The notes beneath the pieces were generated by a model that made no database searches, was not told where the DNA came from, and worked only from the letters and a program-made list of their open reading frames with translations. Both the position numbers and the translations under genes were made by a program. Source: JACPRL01 sp035573715 (GTDB taxonomy: Bacteria; Acidobacteriota; Terriglobia; Acidiferrales; 2-02-FULL-67-57). From it: a stretch of 64,000 nt of DNA. The DNA is taken from positions 1 through 64,000 of the forward strand of contig DATLZZ010000014.1 in assembly GCA_035573715.1 (NCBI GenBank), given 5' to 3'. Every line of letters begins with the position of its first letter. Position 1 is the stretch's first letter. Below, in pieces: positions 44,710-53,044 of the stretch.

Positions 44710-45708
44710 ATGAGAAAGCGAATAATCATTCTTCTGGTGTTGGTGGCTGCCGCGGTTGCCGGTTCCTACCTCTTCTACCGGGCAGAATCGGGCGAGGCAA
44801 CGCCGGCCGACACGCTGCTCGTCTCCGGCAACATCGAAGCCCACGAAAGCGTGCTGGGCTTCAAGGTGCCGGGCCGCATTGTGGAGCTGCCGGTGGAGGA
44901 AGGTCAGTGGGTCGAGGCGGGCACGGTGCTGGCGCGGCTCGACGCCGCCGACTACCGCCAGCAGGTTTCGGTCGACGAAGCCGCGCTGCGGGTGCGCAAC
45001 GCCGAGCTGGCACTGGCGCTTGCCGGCAGCCGCGAACAGGAAATCGAGGTGGCGCAGCGCAACGTCGCCGACGCCGACGCCGATCTCAAGCAGAAGGAGC
45101 TCGATTTCAAGCGGGCACAGGAGCTCTATCAGAAGGACGTCGTTTCCGCCCAGTTCCGCGACCAAGCGGAAACCAACCTCAAGCGCTCCCGCGCCACCTT
45201 TGAGCGCGCTCAGCAGACGCTCAGCCAGATTCAGGAAGGAACACGAAAAGAACAGATTGCCATCGCCCGCGCCAATGTGGCGCAGGCGCAGGAGCGGCTG
45301 CGGCTCTCGCGGGTAAACCTGGAGTACAGCGAGCTGCGCGCGCCCAAAGCGGGCGTCGTCACCGTGCGGCAGGCTGAACTGGGCGAAGTGGTCAACCCCG
45401 GCACGCCGGTCGTCACGCTGGCCGACCTCGACAACGTCTGGCTGCGCGCCTACGTCAACGAGACCGACCTCGGGCGCATCCGCTGGGGCCAGGAAGCCAC
45501 ACTCAAGACCGACACCTATCCCGACAAAACGTATCGCGGGCGCATCTCCTTCATCGCCTCGCAGGCCGAGTTCACGCCCAAGAGCGTGCAGACCTTCAAG
45601 GAGCGGGTGACGCTGGTCTATCGCATCAAGATTGAGCTCGACAATCCCCAGCACGAGCTCAAGCCCGGCATGCCGGCCGACGCGACCATCCAGTTGCAGG
45701 GGAAGTAA
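44710..45708 (+). CDS. HlyD/YbhG-type membrane fusion protein
   Basis: 332 residues. An N-terminal membrane anchor (about 5-23) is followed by a lipoyl half ('GFKVPGRIVELPVEEGQWVEAGTVLARLD'), a long coiled-coil hairpin (about 85-200) and the second lipoyl half ('LRAPKAGVVTVRQAELGEVVNPGTPVVTLAD'). A beta-barrel domain with 'LKPGMPADATIQL' ends it. It is the periplasmic adaptor of the ABC exporter that follows. Confidence 0.93.
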   Translation: MRKRIIILLVLVAAAVAGSYLFYRAESGEATPADTLLVSGNIEAHESVLGFKVPGRIVELPVEEGQWVEAGTVLARLDAADYRQQVSVDEAALRVRNAELALALAGSREQEIEVAQRNVADADADLKQKELDFKRAQELYQKDVVSAQFRDQAETNLKRSRATFERAQQTLSQIQEGTRKEQIAIARANVAQAQERLRLSRVNLEYSELRAPKAGVVTVRQAELGEVVNPGTPVVTLADLDNVWLRAYVNETDLGRIRWGQEATLKTDTYPDKTYRGRISFIASQAEFTPKSVQTFKERVTLVYRIKIELDNPQHELKPGMPADATIQLQGK

Positions 45709-45709
45709 C

Positions 45710-46642
45710 GTGCCCGCACCGGCCGTCGTTGCCTCCGGTCTCACCAAGCGGTTTCCGGGCGTGGTGGCGGTGCGCGACTTGAGCTTCGAAGTCGCGGCCG
45801 GCGAGATTTTCGGACTCGTCGGCCCCGATGGCGCCGGCAAGACCACCACGCTGCGGATGCTGGCCGGCGTGCTCCCGCCCGACGAAGGGTCGGCACACGT
45901 AGCTGGCTATGATATGGGACGCGACCCCGAAGCGGGCAAGCGCCACCTGAGCTACATGCCGCAACGGTTTGGACTCTACGAAGATCTGACTGTGGACGAG
46001 AACATCCGCTTTTATGCCGACCTCTTCGGCGTCGAGCCGGCTGAGCGTGACGCACGGGCGGCAAAGCTTCTCGCTGCCGCCGGCATGAGTCCCTTTCGCG
46101 ATCGCCTGGCCAGCAAACTCTCCGGCGGGATGAAGCAGAAGCTCGGCCTGGTGTGCGCGCTGATTCACAAGCCGGAGGTCATCCTGCTCGATGAGCCGAC
46201 GACCGGAGTTGATCCGGTTTCTCGGCGCGACTTCTGGGCGGTGCTCTATTCCCTGTTGGCCGAAGGCGTCGCCATCGTGACCTCGACCGCGTATCTCGAC
46301 GAAGCCGAGCGTTGCCACCGCGTGGCCCTGCTGCACGAAGGCGAGCTGCTCTTCTGCGACACGCCCAAGGGACTGAAGGCGCGGCTGCCTGGGAGCGTGC
46401 TTTCGGTGCTCTCGCGCGAGCCTCGGCGGGTGCGCGACACGCTGCGCGGCGTGGCCGGCATCTCCAGCCTGGTGCTGGTGGGCGACGGAGTGCGGCTGGT
46501 GGTGGACGACATGGCGAGGTTGATTCTGGAGGTCGAGCATCGGCTCGCCGCCGCTCAAGTTCCGTTCGATGCAGTTCATCCCGCGCTGCCGACCATCGAA
46601 GACTTCTTCGTCGCCTCGGTGCAAGGTCGCAAGGAGACGTGA
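45710..46642 (+). CDS. ABC exporter ATPase 1 (YbhF N-half-like)
   Basis: 310 residues starting at GTG 1 nt after the adaptor stop. Walker A 'GLVGPDGAGKTTTLRMLAG', signature 'LSGGMKQKLGLVC', Walker B 'VILLDEPTTGVDP' are intact, but the switch region reads 'VTSTAYLDEAERC', with Ala where ATPases have His. This matches the N-terminal half of YbhF/RbbA-type tandem ATPases. Its stop overlaps the ATPase 2 start (TGATG). Confidence 0.9.
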   Translation: MPAPAVVASGLTKRFPGVVAVRDLSFEVAAGEIFGLVGPDGAGKTTTLRMLAGVLPPDEGSAHVAGYDMGRDPEAGKRHLSYMPQRFGLYEDLTVDENIRFYADLFGVEPAERDARAAKLLAAAGMSPFRDRLASKLSGGMKQKLGLVCALIHKPEVILLDEPTTGVDPVSRRDFWAVLYSLLAEGVAIVTSTAYLDEAERCHRVALLHEGELLFCDTPKGLKARLPGSVLSVLSREPRRVRDTLRGVAGISSLVLVGDGVRLVVDDMARLILEVEHRLAAAQVPFDAVHPALPTIEDFFVASVQGRKET

Positions 46643-47595
46643 TGACGACCGGCGCACCCTCGGTGGTGGTGGAGAGCCTGGTGAAGAAGTTCGGCGACTT
46701 CACCGCCGTCGATCGCATCAGCTTCGAGACCCGCCCGGGCGAGATATTCGGCTTCCTGGGGCCGAACGGGGCCGGTAAGTCCACCACGATTCGAATGTTG
46801 TGCGGGTTGCTGTGGCCGACCGACGGCCGGGCGCAGGTGGCGGGCTTCGACGTCGCCACCCAAGCCGAGGAGATTCGCCAGAACATCGGGTACATGTCGC
46901 AGAAGTTTTCGCTCTACAACGACCTGCGGGTCATCGAGAACCTGCGGTTTTTCGCCGGACTCTACAATGTCCCGCGGCGAGCGCTCAACGACCGCATCGG
47001 CTGGGCGCTGGAGATGGCCGGGCTGCGCGGGCGCGAGGCGGCGCTCACCGGAACGCTGTCGGGCGGCTGGAAGCAACGCCTGGCGCTGGGCTGCGCGGTA
47101 TTGCATCAACCGCCGATTGTTTTTCTCGATGAGCCCACCTCCGGCGTCGATCCCATTTCGCGCCGCAAGTTCTGGGATTTGATCCACGAGATGGTGGGGC
47201 GCGACGTCACCGTCTTCGTGACCACCCACTACATGGACGAAGCCGAATACTGCAACCGCCTGGCGCTGATTGACCGTGGGCAGATCGTCGCCCTCGGTAC
47301 GCCGAGCGAATTGAAGCAAACGGCCATGGACGGCGAATTGTTGCTGGTGGAATGCGAGCCGCTCGGTCCGGCGCTGGAGGCCGTGCAGCGCGCGCCCAAC
47401 GTGCTCGACGCCGCCGTCTTCGGCAGCGCCCTGCACGTGCTCGTACCGGACGCTGACGCCGCCATGCACGTCCTGGATTCCCACCTGTCTGCACGCGCCA
47501 TCCGGGTCACCCACATGGAGTCGATCCGCCCGTCGCTCGAAGACGTCTTTGTGGCTCTCACCACGCGTCGGCCGCGCAAGGCGGAGGAGAACTGA
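46642..47595 (+). CDS. ABC exporter ATPase 2 (YbhF C-half-like)
   Basis: 317 residues. Walker A 'GFLGPNGAGKSTTIRMLCG', signature 'LSGGWKQRLALGC', Walker B 'IVFLDEPTSGVDP' and switch 'VTTHYMDEAEYC' with the normal His. It is probably the catalytic partner of ATPase 1, forming a heterodimer with one standard and one altered site. The C-terminal tail (about 225-317) resembles drug-exporter regulatory domains. Confidence 0.92.
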   Translation: MTTGAPSVVVESLVKKFGDFTAVDRISFETRPGEIFGFLGPNGAGKSTTIRMLCGLLWPTDGRAQVAGFDVATQAEEIRQNIGYMSQKFSLYNDLRVIENLRFFAGLYNVPRRALNDRIGWALEMAGLRGREAALTGTLSGGWKQRLALGCAVLHQPPIVFLDEPTSGVDPISRRKFWDLIHEMVGRDVTVFVTTHYMDEAEYCNRLALIDRGQIVALGTPSELKQTAMDGELLLVECEPLGPALEAVQRAPNVLDAAVFGSALHVLVPDADAAMHVLDSHLSARAIRVTHMESIRPSLEDVFVALTTRRPRKAEEN

Positions 47596-47596
47596 C

Positions 47597-48733
47597 ATGC
47601 GCTGGAACCGCTTGGTGGCGATGGCGCGCAAGGAGTCGCTGCAAATCCTCCGCGACCCGCGCAGCCTGACCATCGCCCTCACCATGCCCATCGTTATGAT
47701 GTTCTTCTACGGCTACGGGGTGAACCTCGACTACAAGCACGTCCCGCTCTACGTCCTCGATCGGGAAGGCAGCCAGCCGAGCCAGGACCTGCTGAAGCGC
47801 TTCCAAGCGTCGGAGTATTTCGAGCTCGTGCGGGTGGTGGACAACTACCCCGCACTGGTGGAGGCGCTCGACGCCGGCAAGTGCCAGCTCGCGGTCGTCA
47901 TCCCCCATGACTTCTCGCAGCGTCTGGCGAGCGGCCGCCCCGCTTCCGTGCAGGTTCTGGTGGACGCCACCGACGACAACGGCGCCAACATCGCGACCGG
48001 CTACGCCGAGGCCGTCGTGGGCGCCTACGCCCAGGAGGTACAACGCGACTGGTTGCAGCGCCAGGGCACGGCGGCCGCACCGGCGCCGCCGATCGCGGTC
48101 GAGGCGCGCACCTGGTTCAATGAAGAACTCGAAAGCAAGGACTTCATCATCCCCGGCATCGTGGCGATGGTGATGGCGGTGATCGGAGCGTTCCTCACCT
48201 CGCTCACCATTGCGCGCGAGTGGGAGCGGGGCACGATGGAGGGGCTGATCGCCACGCCGGTTACGCGCCTGGAAATCATGGTGGGAAAGCTGGCGCCCTA
48301 CTTCGTCATCGGCATGCTGGACACGGCGCTCTGCACCCTTCTGGCCATCGCCTGGTTCAAGGTGCCCTTTCGCGGCGATTGGTCCACGTTGCTGCTCAGC
48401 TCGGCGCTGTTCCTGCTGGGCGTGCTGGGGCAAGGCTACTTCATTTCCGTGGTGGCCAAGTCGCAACTGGCGGCCAGCCAGGCGGCGTTGGTGAGCACCT
48501 TGCTGCCGGCGTTCCTCCTCTCGGGTTTCCTGTTTGCCATCGAGCAGATGCCGGCGATTGTCCAGACAATCTCGCGGGTGATTCCGGCGCGCTACTACGT
48601 GTCCATCATGAAAAGCGTGTTCCTGAAAGGGACCCCGCCGGCGCTGCTGGTGGAGCACCTGGCGGCGCTGGCAATTTTCAGTGTGCTGGTCATGGGGCTG
48701 GCCACGCGTGCGTTTCACAAACGGCTGATTTGA
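47597..48733 (+). CDS. ABC-2 type permease 1 (YbhS-like)
   Basis: 378 residues. One N-terminal helix is followed by a periplasmic domain of about 140 residues and a block of five helices ('DFIIPGIVAMVMAVIGAFLTSLTIAREWERGTMEGLIATPV') with the conserved E-R-E/W-E-R-G-T motif. The ending 'RVIPARYYVSIMKSVFLKG' is the ABC2 hallmark. It is the first half of the export channel with permease 2. Confidence 0.93.
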   Translation: MRWNRLVAMARKESLQILRDPRSLTIALTMPIVMMFFYGYGVNLDYKHVPLYVLDREGSQPSQDLLKRFQASEYFELVRVVDNYPALVEALDAGKCQLAVVIPHDFSQRLASGRPASVQVLVDATDDNGANIATGYAEAVVGAYAQEVQRDWLQRQGTAAAPAPPIAVEARTWFNEELESKDFIIPGIVAMVMAVIGAFLTSLTIAREWERGTMEGLIATPVTRLEIMVGKLAPYFVIGMLDTALCTLLAIAWFKVPFRGDWSTLLLSSALFLLGVLGQGYFISVVAKSQLAASQAALVSTLLPAFLLSGFLFAIEQMPAIVQTISRVIPARYYVSIMKSVFLKGTPPALLVEHLAALAIFSVLVMGLATRAFHKRLI

Positions 48734-48743
48734 GGCCACGGGA

Positions 48744-49877
48744 ATGGTCCAGCGGCTCTACCAGATGCTCATCAAGGAATTCATCCAGGTTGTGCGCGAC
48801 AAACGCATGCGCTTCATCCTGGTGGTGCCGCCGATGGTGCAAATGCTGGTGTTCGGGTACGCCGCCACCTTTGAGGTTCACAACGTCCCCATGGCGGTGC
48901 TCGACCTCGACCACAGCCAGGAGAGCCGCGAGCTCGTCTCCCGCTTCACCTCCAGCCCCTACTTCGCCGTGCGCGGCCACCTGGCCGACGAGCGGCAACT
49001 CCGCCAGTGGATTGAGACCGAGCAGGCCGTGCTCGTCCTCCACATCCATCCCGGTTTTGCCCGGAAGCTGCGCAAGGGCCAGACGGCGCCGCTGCAGGTG
49101 GTGGTGGACGCGACCAACTCCAACACCGCCCTGATTGCTCTCGGGTATGTGAATCAGATTGCTCAGCGTTTCGCGGCGGACTATCAAAGCGATCGGATGG
49201 AGCATATCGCCCCGCAGCTCAGCGGCCGCGCCCCGCAGATCACGCTGGAGCGGCGCCCCTGGTACAACCACGACCTCAAGAGTCAGTGGTTTTTCGTGCC
49301 GGGCGTCGTCGCCACGCTGATTCTGATCATGGTGGGTGTGCTGACGGCTTTCGCCATCGTGCGCGAGCGCGAGATCGGCACGCTGGAGCAAATCATGGTC
49401 ACGCCCATCCGGCGCACCGAGTTCATCCTGGGCAAGACGGCGCCCTTCTTCCTCATCGGGCTGATGGATACCGCGCTCATCGCCTTGATGGGCACGCTCT
49501 GGTTCCGGATTCCTTTCCGGGGCGACTTTACCGTGCTGCTGCTCGGCGCGGTGCTCTACATTTTCTGCATCCTGGCGGTGGGCCTGTTCATTTCGACGAT
49601 TTCGAAGACCCAGCAGCAAGCGATGGTGTCGGCCTTCTTCTTCAACATGCCGGCGATTATTTTTTCCGGGTTCGGGTTTCCCATTCGCAACATGCCGGAG
49701 TGGCTGCAGTGGCTCACCTACCTCGACCCGCTGCGCTACTTCCTCATTGTCATCCGCAGCGTCTACCTGAAGGGCACCGGGCTCGACGTCCTCTGGCCGC
49801 AGATGGCGGCCATGGCGGTGCTGGCGGTGGGCCTGCTGACCATTTCCGTCCTCCGCTTCCGCAAGTCCCTCGACTAG
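48744..49877 (+). CDS. ABC-2 type permease 2 (YbhR-like)
   Basis: 377 residues with the same plan as permease 1: 'QWFFVPGVVATLILIMVGVLTAFAIVREREIGTLEQIMVTP' and the terminal 'YLDPLRYFLIVIRSVYLKGTG'. The two permeases would pair with the two ATPases. The operon ends here; no clear terminator is seen in the next 50 bases. Confidence 0.93.
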   Translation: MVQRLYQMLIKEFIQVVRDKRMRFILVVPPMVQMLVFGYAATFEVHNVPMAVLDLDHSQESRELVSRFTSSPYFAVRGHLADERQLRQWIETEQAVLVLHIHPGFARKLRKGQTAPLQVVVDATNSNTALIALGYVNQIAQRFAADYQSDRMEHIAPQLSGRAPQITLERRPWYNHDLKSQWFFVPGVVATLILIMVGVLTAFAIVREREIGTLEQIMVTPIRRTEFILGKTAPFFLIGLMDTALIALMGTLWFRIPFRGDFTVLLLGAVLYIFCILAVGLFISTISKTQQQAMVSAFFFNMPAIIFSGFGFPIRNMPEWLQWLTYLDPLRYFLIVIRSVYLKGTGLDVLWPQMAAMAVLAVGLLTISVLRFRKSLD

Positions 49878-49929
49878 TTGAGAAGGCGCTAGAGGCGCTT
49901 GCCGCGCTGGGGTAGAATCCGCGCACGCA

Positions 49930-50078
49930 ATGCTGGCGAAGCTGCCGCAAGTCGATTTGCCCAACCTCCGCGTGCCGGCCCGAATCAGTCCTTCCGCGTC
50001 GACGCCTTCCCGCGGCTCGGCACCGGCAAGCTCGACCTGCGCAAGATCCGCAACCTCGCCCTCAGCCTCTCCCCACAA
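49930..50078 (+). pseudogene. Relic of an acyl-ligase (AMP-binding) C-terminus
   Basis: One frame from ATG 49930 reads 'LAKLPQVDLPNLRVPAR'. The next frame continues directly with 'NQSFRVDAFPRLGTGKLDLRKIRNLAL'. The 'GTGKLDLR' motif is the C-terminal catalytic-Lys loop of AMP-dependent acyl synthetases (Aas type). A one-base shift near 49980 breaks the reading, and the first ~650 codons of such a gene are missing. The rest of the 49878-50148 gap has no other gene. Confidence 0.6.
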
Positions 50079-50148
50079 AGTGGACTCATAAGGAACAGTG
50101 GCGTAGGATGGGAGAAAGCCAACAACGAAGCGGGAGGCAACCGCAGGC

Positions 50149-52101
50149 ATGGCGGTGAAGCACAAGAGCGGGCGTGCGGCGGTGAGCGCGCCGGTACGGT
50201 ATGACGTGACGCGCCTGACTTCCGACGACCTGCACCTGTTCAACGAAGGCACCCACTACCGGCTCTACGACAAGCTGGGCGCGCACCCCATGGTTGCGCC
50301 CGACGGCGAGCCCGGAACCTATTTCGCTGTCTGGGCGCCCGACGCCGAGCAGGTCCACGTGATGGGCGACTTCAACGGCTGGAACCGCTCCAGCCACGCC
50401 CTGCGCCCGCGTGACCGCTCCGGCATCTGGGAAGGATTCATCCCCGAAGTCAGCCGCGGCGCGCTCTACAAATATTTCATCGCGTCGCGCTACAACGGCT
50501 ACCGCGTCGAGAAGGCCGACCCCTACGGCTTCCTGCACGAGATGCCGCCCAAGACCGGCTCGGTGGTGTGGGAGCTTGACTACCAGTGGGGCGACCAGGA
50601 GTGGATGGCGACGCGGCACGCGCGCAACCGGCTCACAGCCCCGATGTCCATTTACGAAGTGCACCTTGGCTCGTGGCGGCGCGTGCCGGACGACTTGAAC
50701 CGCTCCCTCAACTACCGAGAAATAGCGCCGCAACTGGCCGACCACGTCGAGCGGATGGGTTTCACCCACGTTGAGTTCCTGCCGGTTATGGAGCACCCGT
50801 TCTTCGGCTCCTGGGGCTACCAGGTTACGGGCTATTTTGCGCCCAGCAGCCGCTTCGGCACACCGCAGGACTTCATGTATTTGGTGGACTACCTGCACCA
50901 GCGCGGAATCGGCGTCATCCTGGACTGGGTGCCGTCGCACTTTCCCAACGACCAGCACGGGCTGACCTACTTCGACGGCACGCACCTCTACGAGCACCTT
51001 GACCCGCGGCTGCGCATCCATCCTGACTGGCAGAGCTACATCTTCAACTACGGCCGGCACGAGGTGCGCAGCTTCCTGCTTTCGAGCGCGCTGTTCTGGC
51101 TGGGCACCTACCATGCCGACGGCCTGCGGGTGGACGCGGTGGCCTCGATGCTCTATCTCGACTACTCCCGCAAAGAAGGTGAGTGGGTGCCGAACCAGTA
51201 CGGCGGGCGCGAGAACATCGAAGCCATCAGCTTTCTGCGGCAGTTCAACGAGTCGGCCTACCGCGAGCACCCCGACATCATCACCATCGCCGAGGAGTCG
51301 ACCTCCTGGCCGATGGTGTCGCGCCCGACCTACGTCGGCGGGCTGGGCTTCGGGCTCAAGTGGGATATGGGCTGGATGCACGACACGCTGGAGTACTTCC
51401 GCAAGGACCCTATCTACCGCCGCTTCCACCACGATCACCTGACCTTCCGCATGCTCTACTCCTGGACGGAGAACTTCGTCCTGTCGCTCTCCCACGACGA
51501 GGTGGTGCACGGCAAAGGCTCGCTGCTGGGCAAGATGCCCGGCGACGACTGGCAGAGGTTCGCCAACCTGCGCCTGCTTTATGGCTGGATGTACGGCCAG
51601 GCAGGTAAGAAGCTGCTCTTCATGGGCGGCGAGTTCGGGCAGTGGGGCGAGTGGAGCCACGACGGCAGCCTGGAGTGGCACCTGACCCAGTACGACCGCC
51701 ACCAGGGCATCCAGCGCTGGGTCGAAGACCTGAACCGGCTCTACCGCGCCGAACCGGCGCTGCACGAGTGCGACTGCGACCCGGCGGGCTTCGAGTGGAT
51801 TGATTGCAGCGACTCCGACAACAGCGTGCTGGCGTTCCTTCGCCGCGGGCACTCGACCCGCGACTGGATCGCCGTGGTGTGCAACTTCACTCCCGTGCCG
51901 CGGGAGAACTACCGCATCGGCGTGCCTCGCGGCGGCTTCTGGCAGGAAGTCTTGAACAGCGACGCGGAATGCTACGGCGGCGGCAACTGGGGCAACCTTG
52001 GCGGGATCGAGGCGGAAGCGACTCCGTTCCACGGCCGGCCCTATTCCCTCAACGCCACTCTCCCCGCTCTCTCCGCCCTCTTCTTCAAGAACTCCGGCTG
52101 A
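50149..52101 (+). CDS. glgB: 1,4-alpha-glucan branching enzyme
   Basis: 650 residues. An N-terminal CBM48 beta-sandwich (about 45-130, 'VHVMGDFNGWNRSSHALRPRD') precedes a GH13 barrel with 'GVILDWVPSHFPND', nucleophile Asp in 'GLRVDAVASMLYLDY', acid Glu in 'IITIAEESTSWP', and 'LSHDEVVHGKGSLLGKMPGD'. The C-terminal beta domain ends in 'LPALSALFF'. It makes alpha-1,6 branches in glycogen. No other glg gene lies in this window. Confidence 0.97.
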   Translation: MAVKHKSGRAAVSAPVRYDVTRLTSDDLHLFNEGTHYRLYDKLGAHPMVAPDGEPGTYFAVWAPDAEQVHVMGDFNGWNRSSHALRPRDRSGIWEGFIPEVSRGALYKYFIASRYNGYRVEKADPYGFLHEMPPKTGSVVWELDYQWGDQEWMATRHARNRLTAPMSIYEVHLGSWRRVPDDLNRSLNYREIAPQLADHVERMGFTHVEFLPVMEHPFFGSWGYQVTGYFAPSSRFGTPQDFMYLVDYLHQRGIGVILDWVPSHFPNDQHGLTYFDGTHLYEHLDPRLRIHPDWQSYIFNYGRHEVRSFLLSSALFWLGTYHADGLRVDAVASMLYLDYSRKEGEWVPNQYGGRENIEAISFLRQFNESAYREHPDIITIAEESTSWPMVSRPTYVGGLGFGLKWDMGWMHDTLEYFRKDPIYRRFHHDHLTFRMLYSWTENFVLSLSHDEVVHGKGSLLGKMPGDDWQRFANLRLLYGWMYGQAGKKLLFMGGEFGQWGEWSHDGSLEWHLTQYDRHQGIQRWVEDLNRLYRAEPALHECDCDPAGFEWIDCSDSDNSVLAFLRRGHSTRDWIAVVCNFTPVPRENYRIGVPRGGFWQEVLNSDAECYGGGNWGNLGGIEAEATPFHGRPYSLNATLPALSALFFKNSG

Positions 52102-52190
52102 AGGATCGCAACACTTTCCCTTCGCGAAGTAAGGGCGTAGGATGGGTGCAGCGTGCGCTGGCTGAGGGGTGCGGCGGCCGGGAGAGGCCG

Positions 52191-52775
52191 ATGAGCGAAG
52201 TCCGAGTCCTGATAGCAGACGACGACCGGGCGACGCGCAACGCCGTCGTCTCGCTGCTGAAGACGGAAGGCTGGGTGCTGGAGACGGTCGACAACGCCCA
52301 TGCTGCCCTGGAGAGGCTGCGCGAAGGGCCCTGGCACCTGGTCATCGCCAGCCTGGAGATGGCGCCCTTCGGCTCGCCGCTGTTCGAATCGCTGCAGGCC
52401 CTTGCTGAGGCCGAAGGCCCGCTGCGGGCGATGTTTCTGGTTCCCGTGATGGGCGGGCCGACCGCGGAGCGCCGCCTCGAGCAGCTCGGCCTGCCGCACT
52501 CCACTAAGCCGCTGCGCGTGGACGACTTCTTGGAAGCGGTGAGCGACCTACTGGTGCGCGCCCACACCATTCATCAACCGTTGCGCAAAGTGAAGGAGTT
52601 GGCCGCCGCCCCGCGGCCGCTCGAGCACCGCGTCACCAGCGAAACCCGCCGCGGTGGCATGTTCGCCGAGCGCGATCCCGCACTCGACTACACGGAAGAG
52701 GAACTGAAGGCCTACGAGGAAGAGGAAGAAAAGAAGCGCAAGGGCGTCAAAGAAGAAGAAAAGCCCCCCGAATAA
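52191..52775 (+). CDS. Degenerate response-regulator receiver protein
   Basis: 194 residues with GGAGAGG upstream. The receiver fold (about 3-120) keeps the acidic pocket 'LIADDDRATRNAVVSLL' and the conserved Lys in 'HSTKPLRVDDFL'. At the phospho-acceptor position it reads 'HLVIASLEMAPF', with Ser in place of Asp. After it comes a linker and a highly charged tail (EEEEEKKRKGVKEEEK). It is probably a phosphorylation-independent pseudo-receiver. It follows glgB by 89 nt. Confidence 0.8.
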   Translation: MSEVRVLIADDDRATRNAVVSLLKTEGWVLETVDNAHAALERLREGPWHLVIASLEMAPFGSPLFESLQALAEAEGPLRAMFLVPVMGGPTAERRLEQLGLPHSTKPLRVDDFLEAVSDLLVRAHTIHQPLRKVKELAAAPRPLEHRVTSETRRGGMFAERDPALDYTEEELKAYEEEEEKKRKGVKEEEKPPE

Positions 52776-52785
52776 TCGAGGGGCT
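52762..52785 (+). terminator. Intrinsic-type hairpin over the receiver gene stop
   Basis: Arms AGCCCCCCGA and TCGAGGGGCT pair with one mismatch around an ATAA loop that contains the stop codon. It is followed by TCTCCTGTCT, not a clean T-run. It would end the glgB transcript. Confidence 0.6.
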
Positions 52786-52801
52786 TCTCCTGTCTCCCAA
52801 A

Positions 52802-53035
52802 CTACGATCGCGGCAACTTGTTTTCCTTGGTCAGCTTGCTGGCTTGGCCCTTGGCTTTGTCGGCTTCGGCTTTGGCGTCGGCGTCAGGCTTGAGCTGGTG
52901 AATAGCGTCGCCCAGGCTCTTAGCCGGCGGGCCGACCATCGTGGCCTTCAACCGATCGAACGAGATGTTCAGGTTCTTAGCGATGTGGGCCGCGCTACGA
53001 ACTCGCCCGGGTTGCTCTGAAAGTTCTGCTAGCAT
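52802..53035 (-). CDS. Small basic protein, possibly 5'-truncated
   Basis: A 77-residue reading with 'AAHIAKNLNISFDRLKATMVGPPAKSLGDAIHQLKP' followed by a Lys/Ala-rich tail. This resembles the C-terminal part of small Acidobacterial exported proteins with the phrase 'FDQLKAKM...SLGKAIQELKP'. There is no signal peptide here, and its ATG is 9 nt from the divergent hydrolase start. I suspect its 5' part was lost. Function is unknown. Confidence 0.45.
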   Translation of the reverse strand: MLAELSEQPGRVRSAAHIAKNLNISFDRLKATMVGPPAKSLGDAIHQLKPDADAKAEADKAKGQASKLTKENKLPRS

Positions 53036-53044
53036 GGAGCCGAA

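Noticed and set aside
50090..52150. GGCGTAGGATGGG at 50102 and 52135 as attachment sites flanking glgB
   Set aside because: Only about 13 bases match, no integrase is present, and glgB is a normal chromosomal gene.
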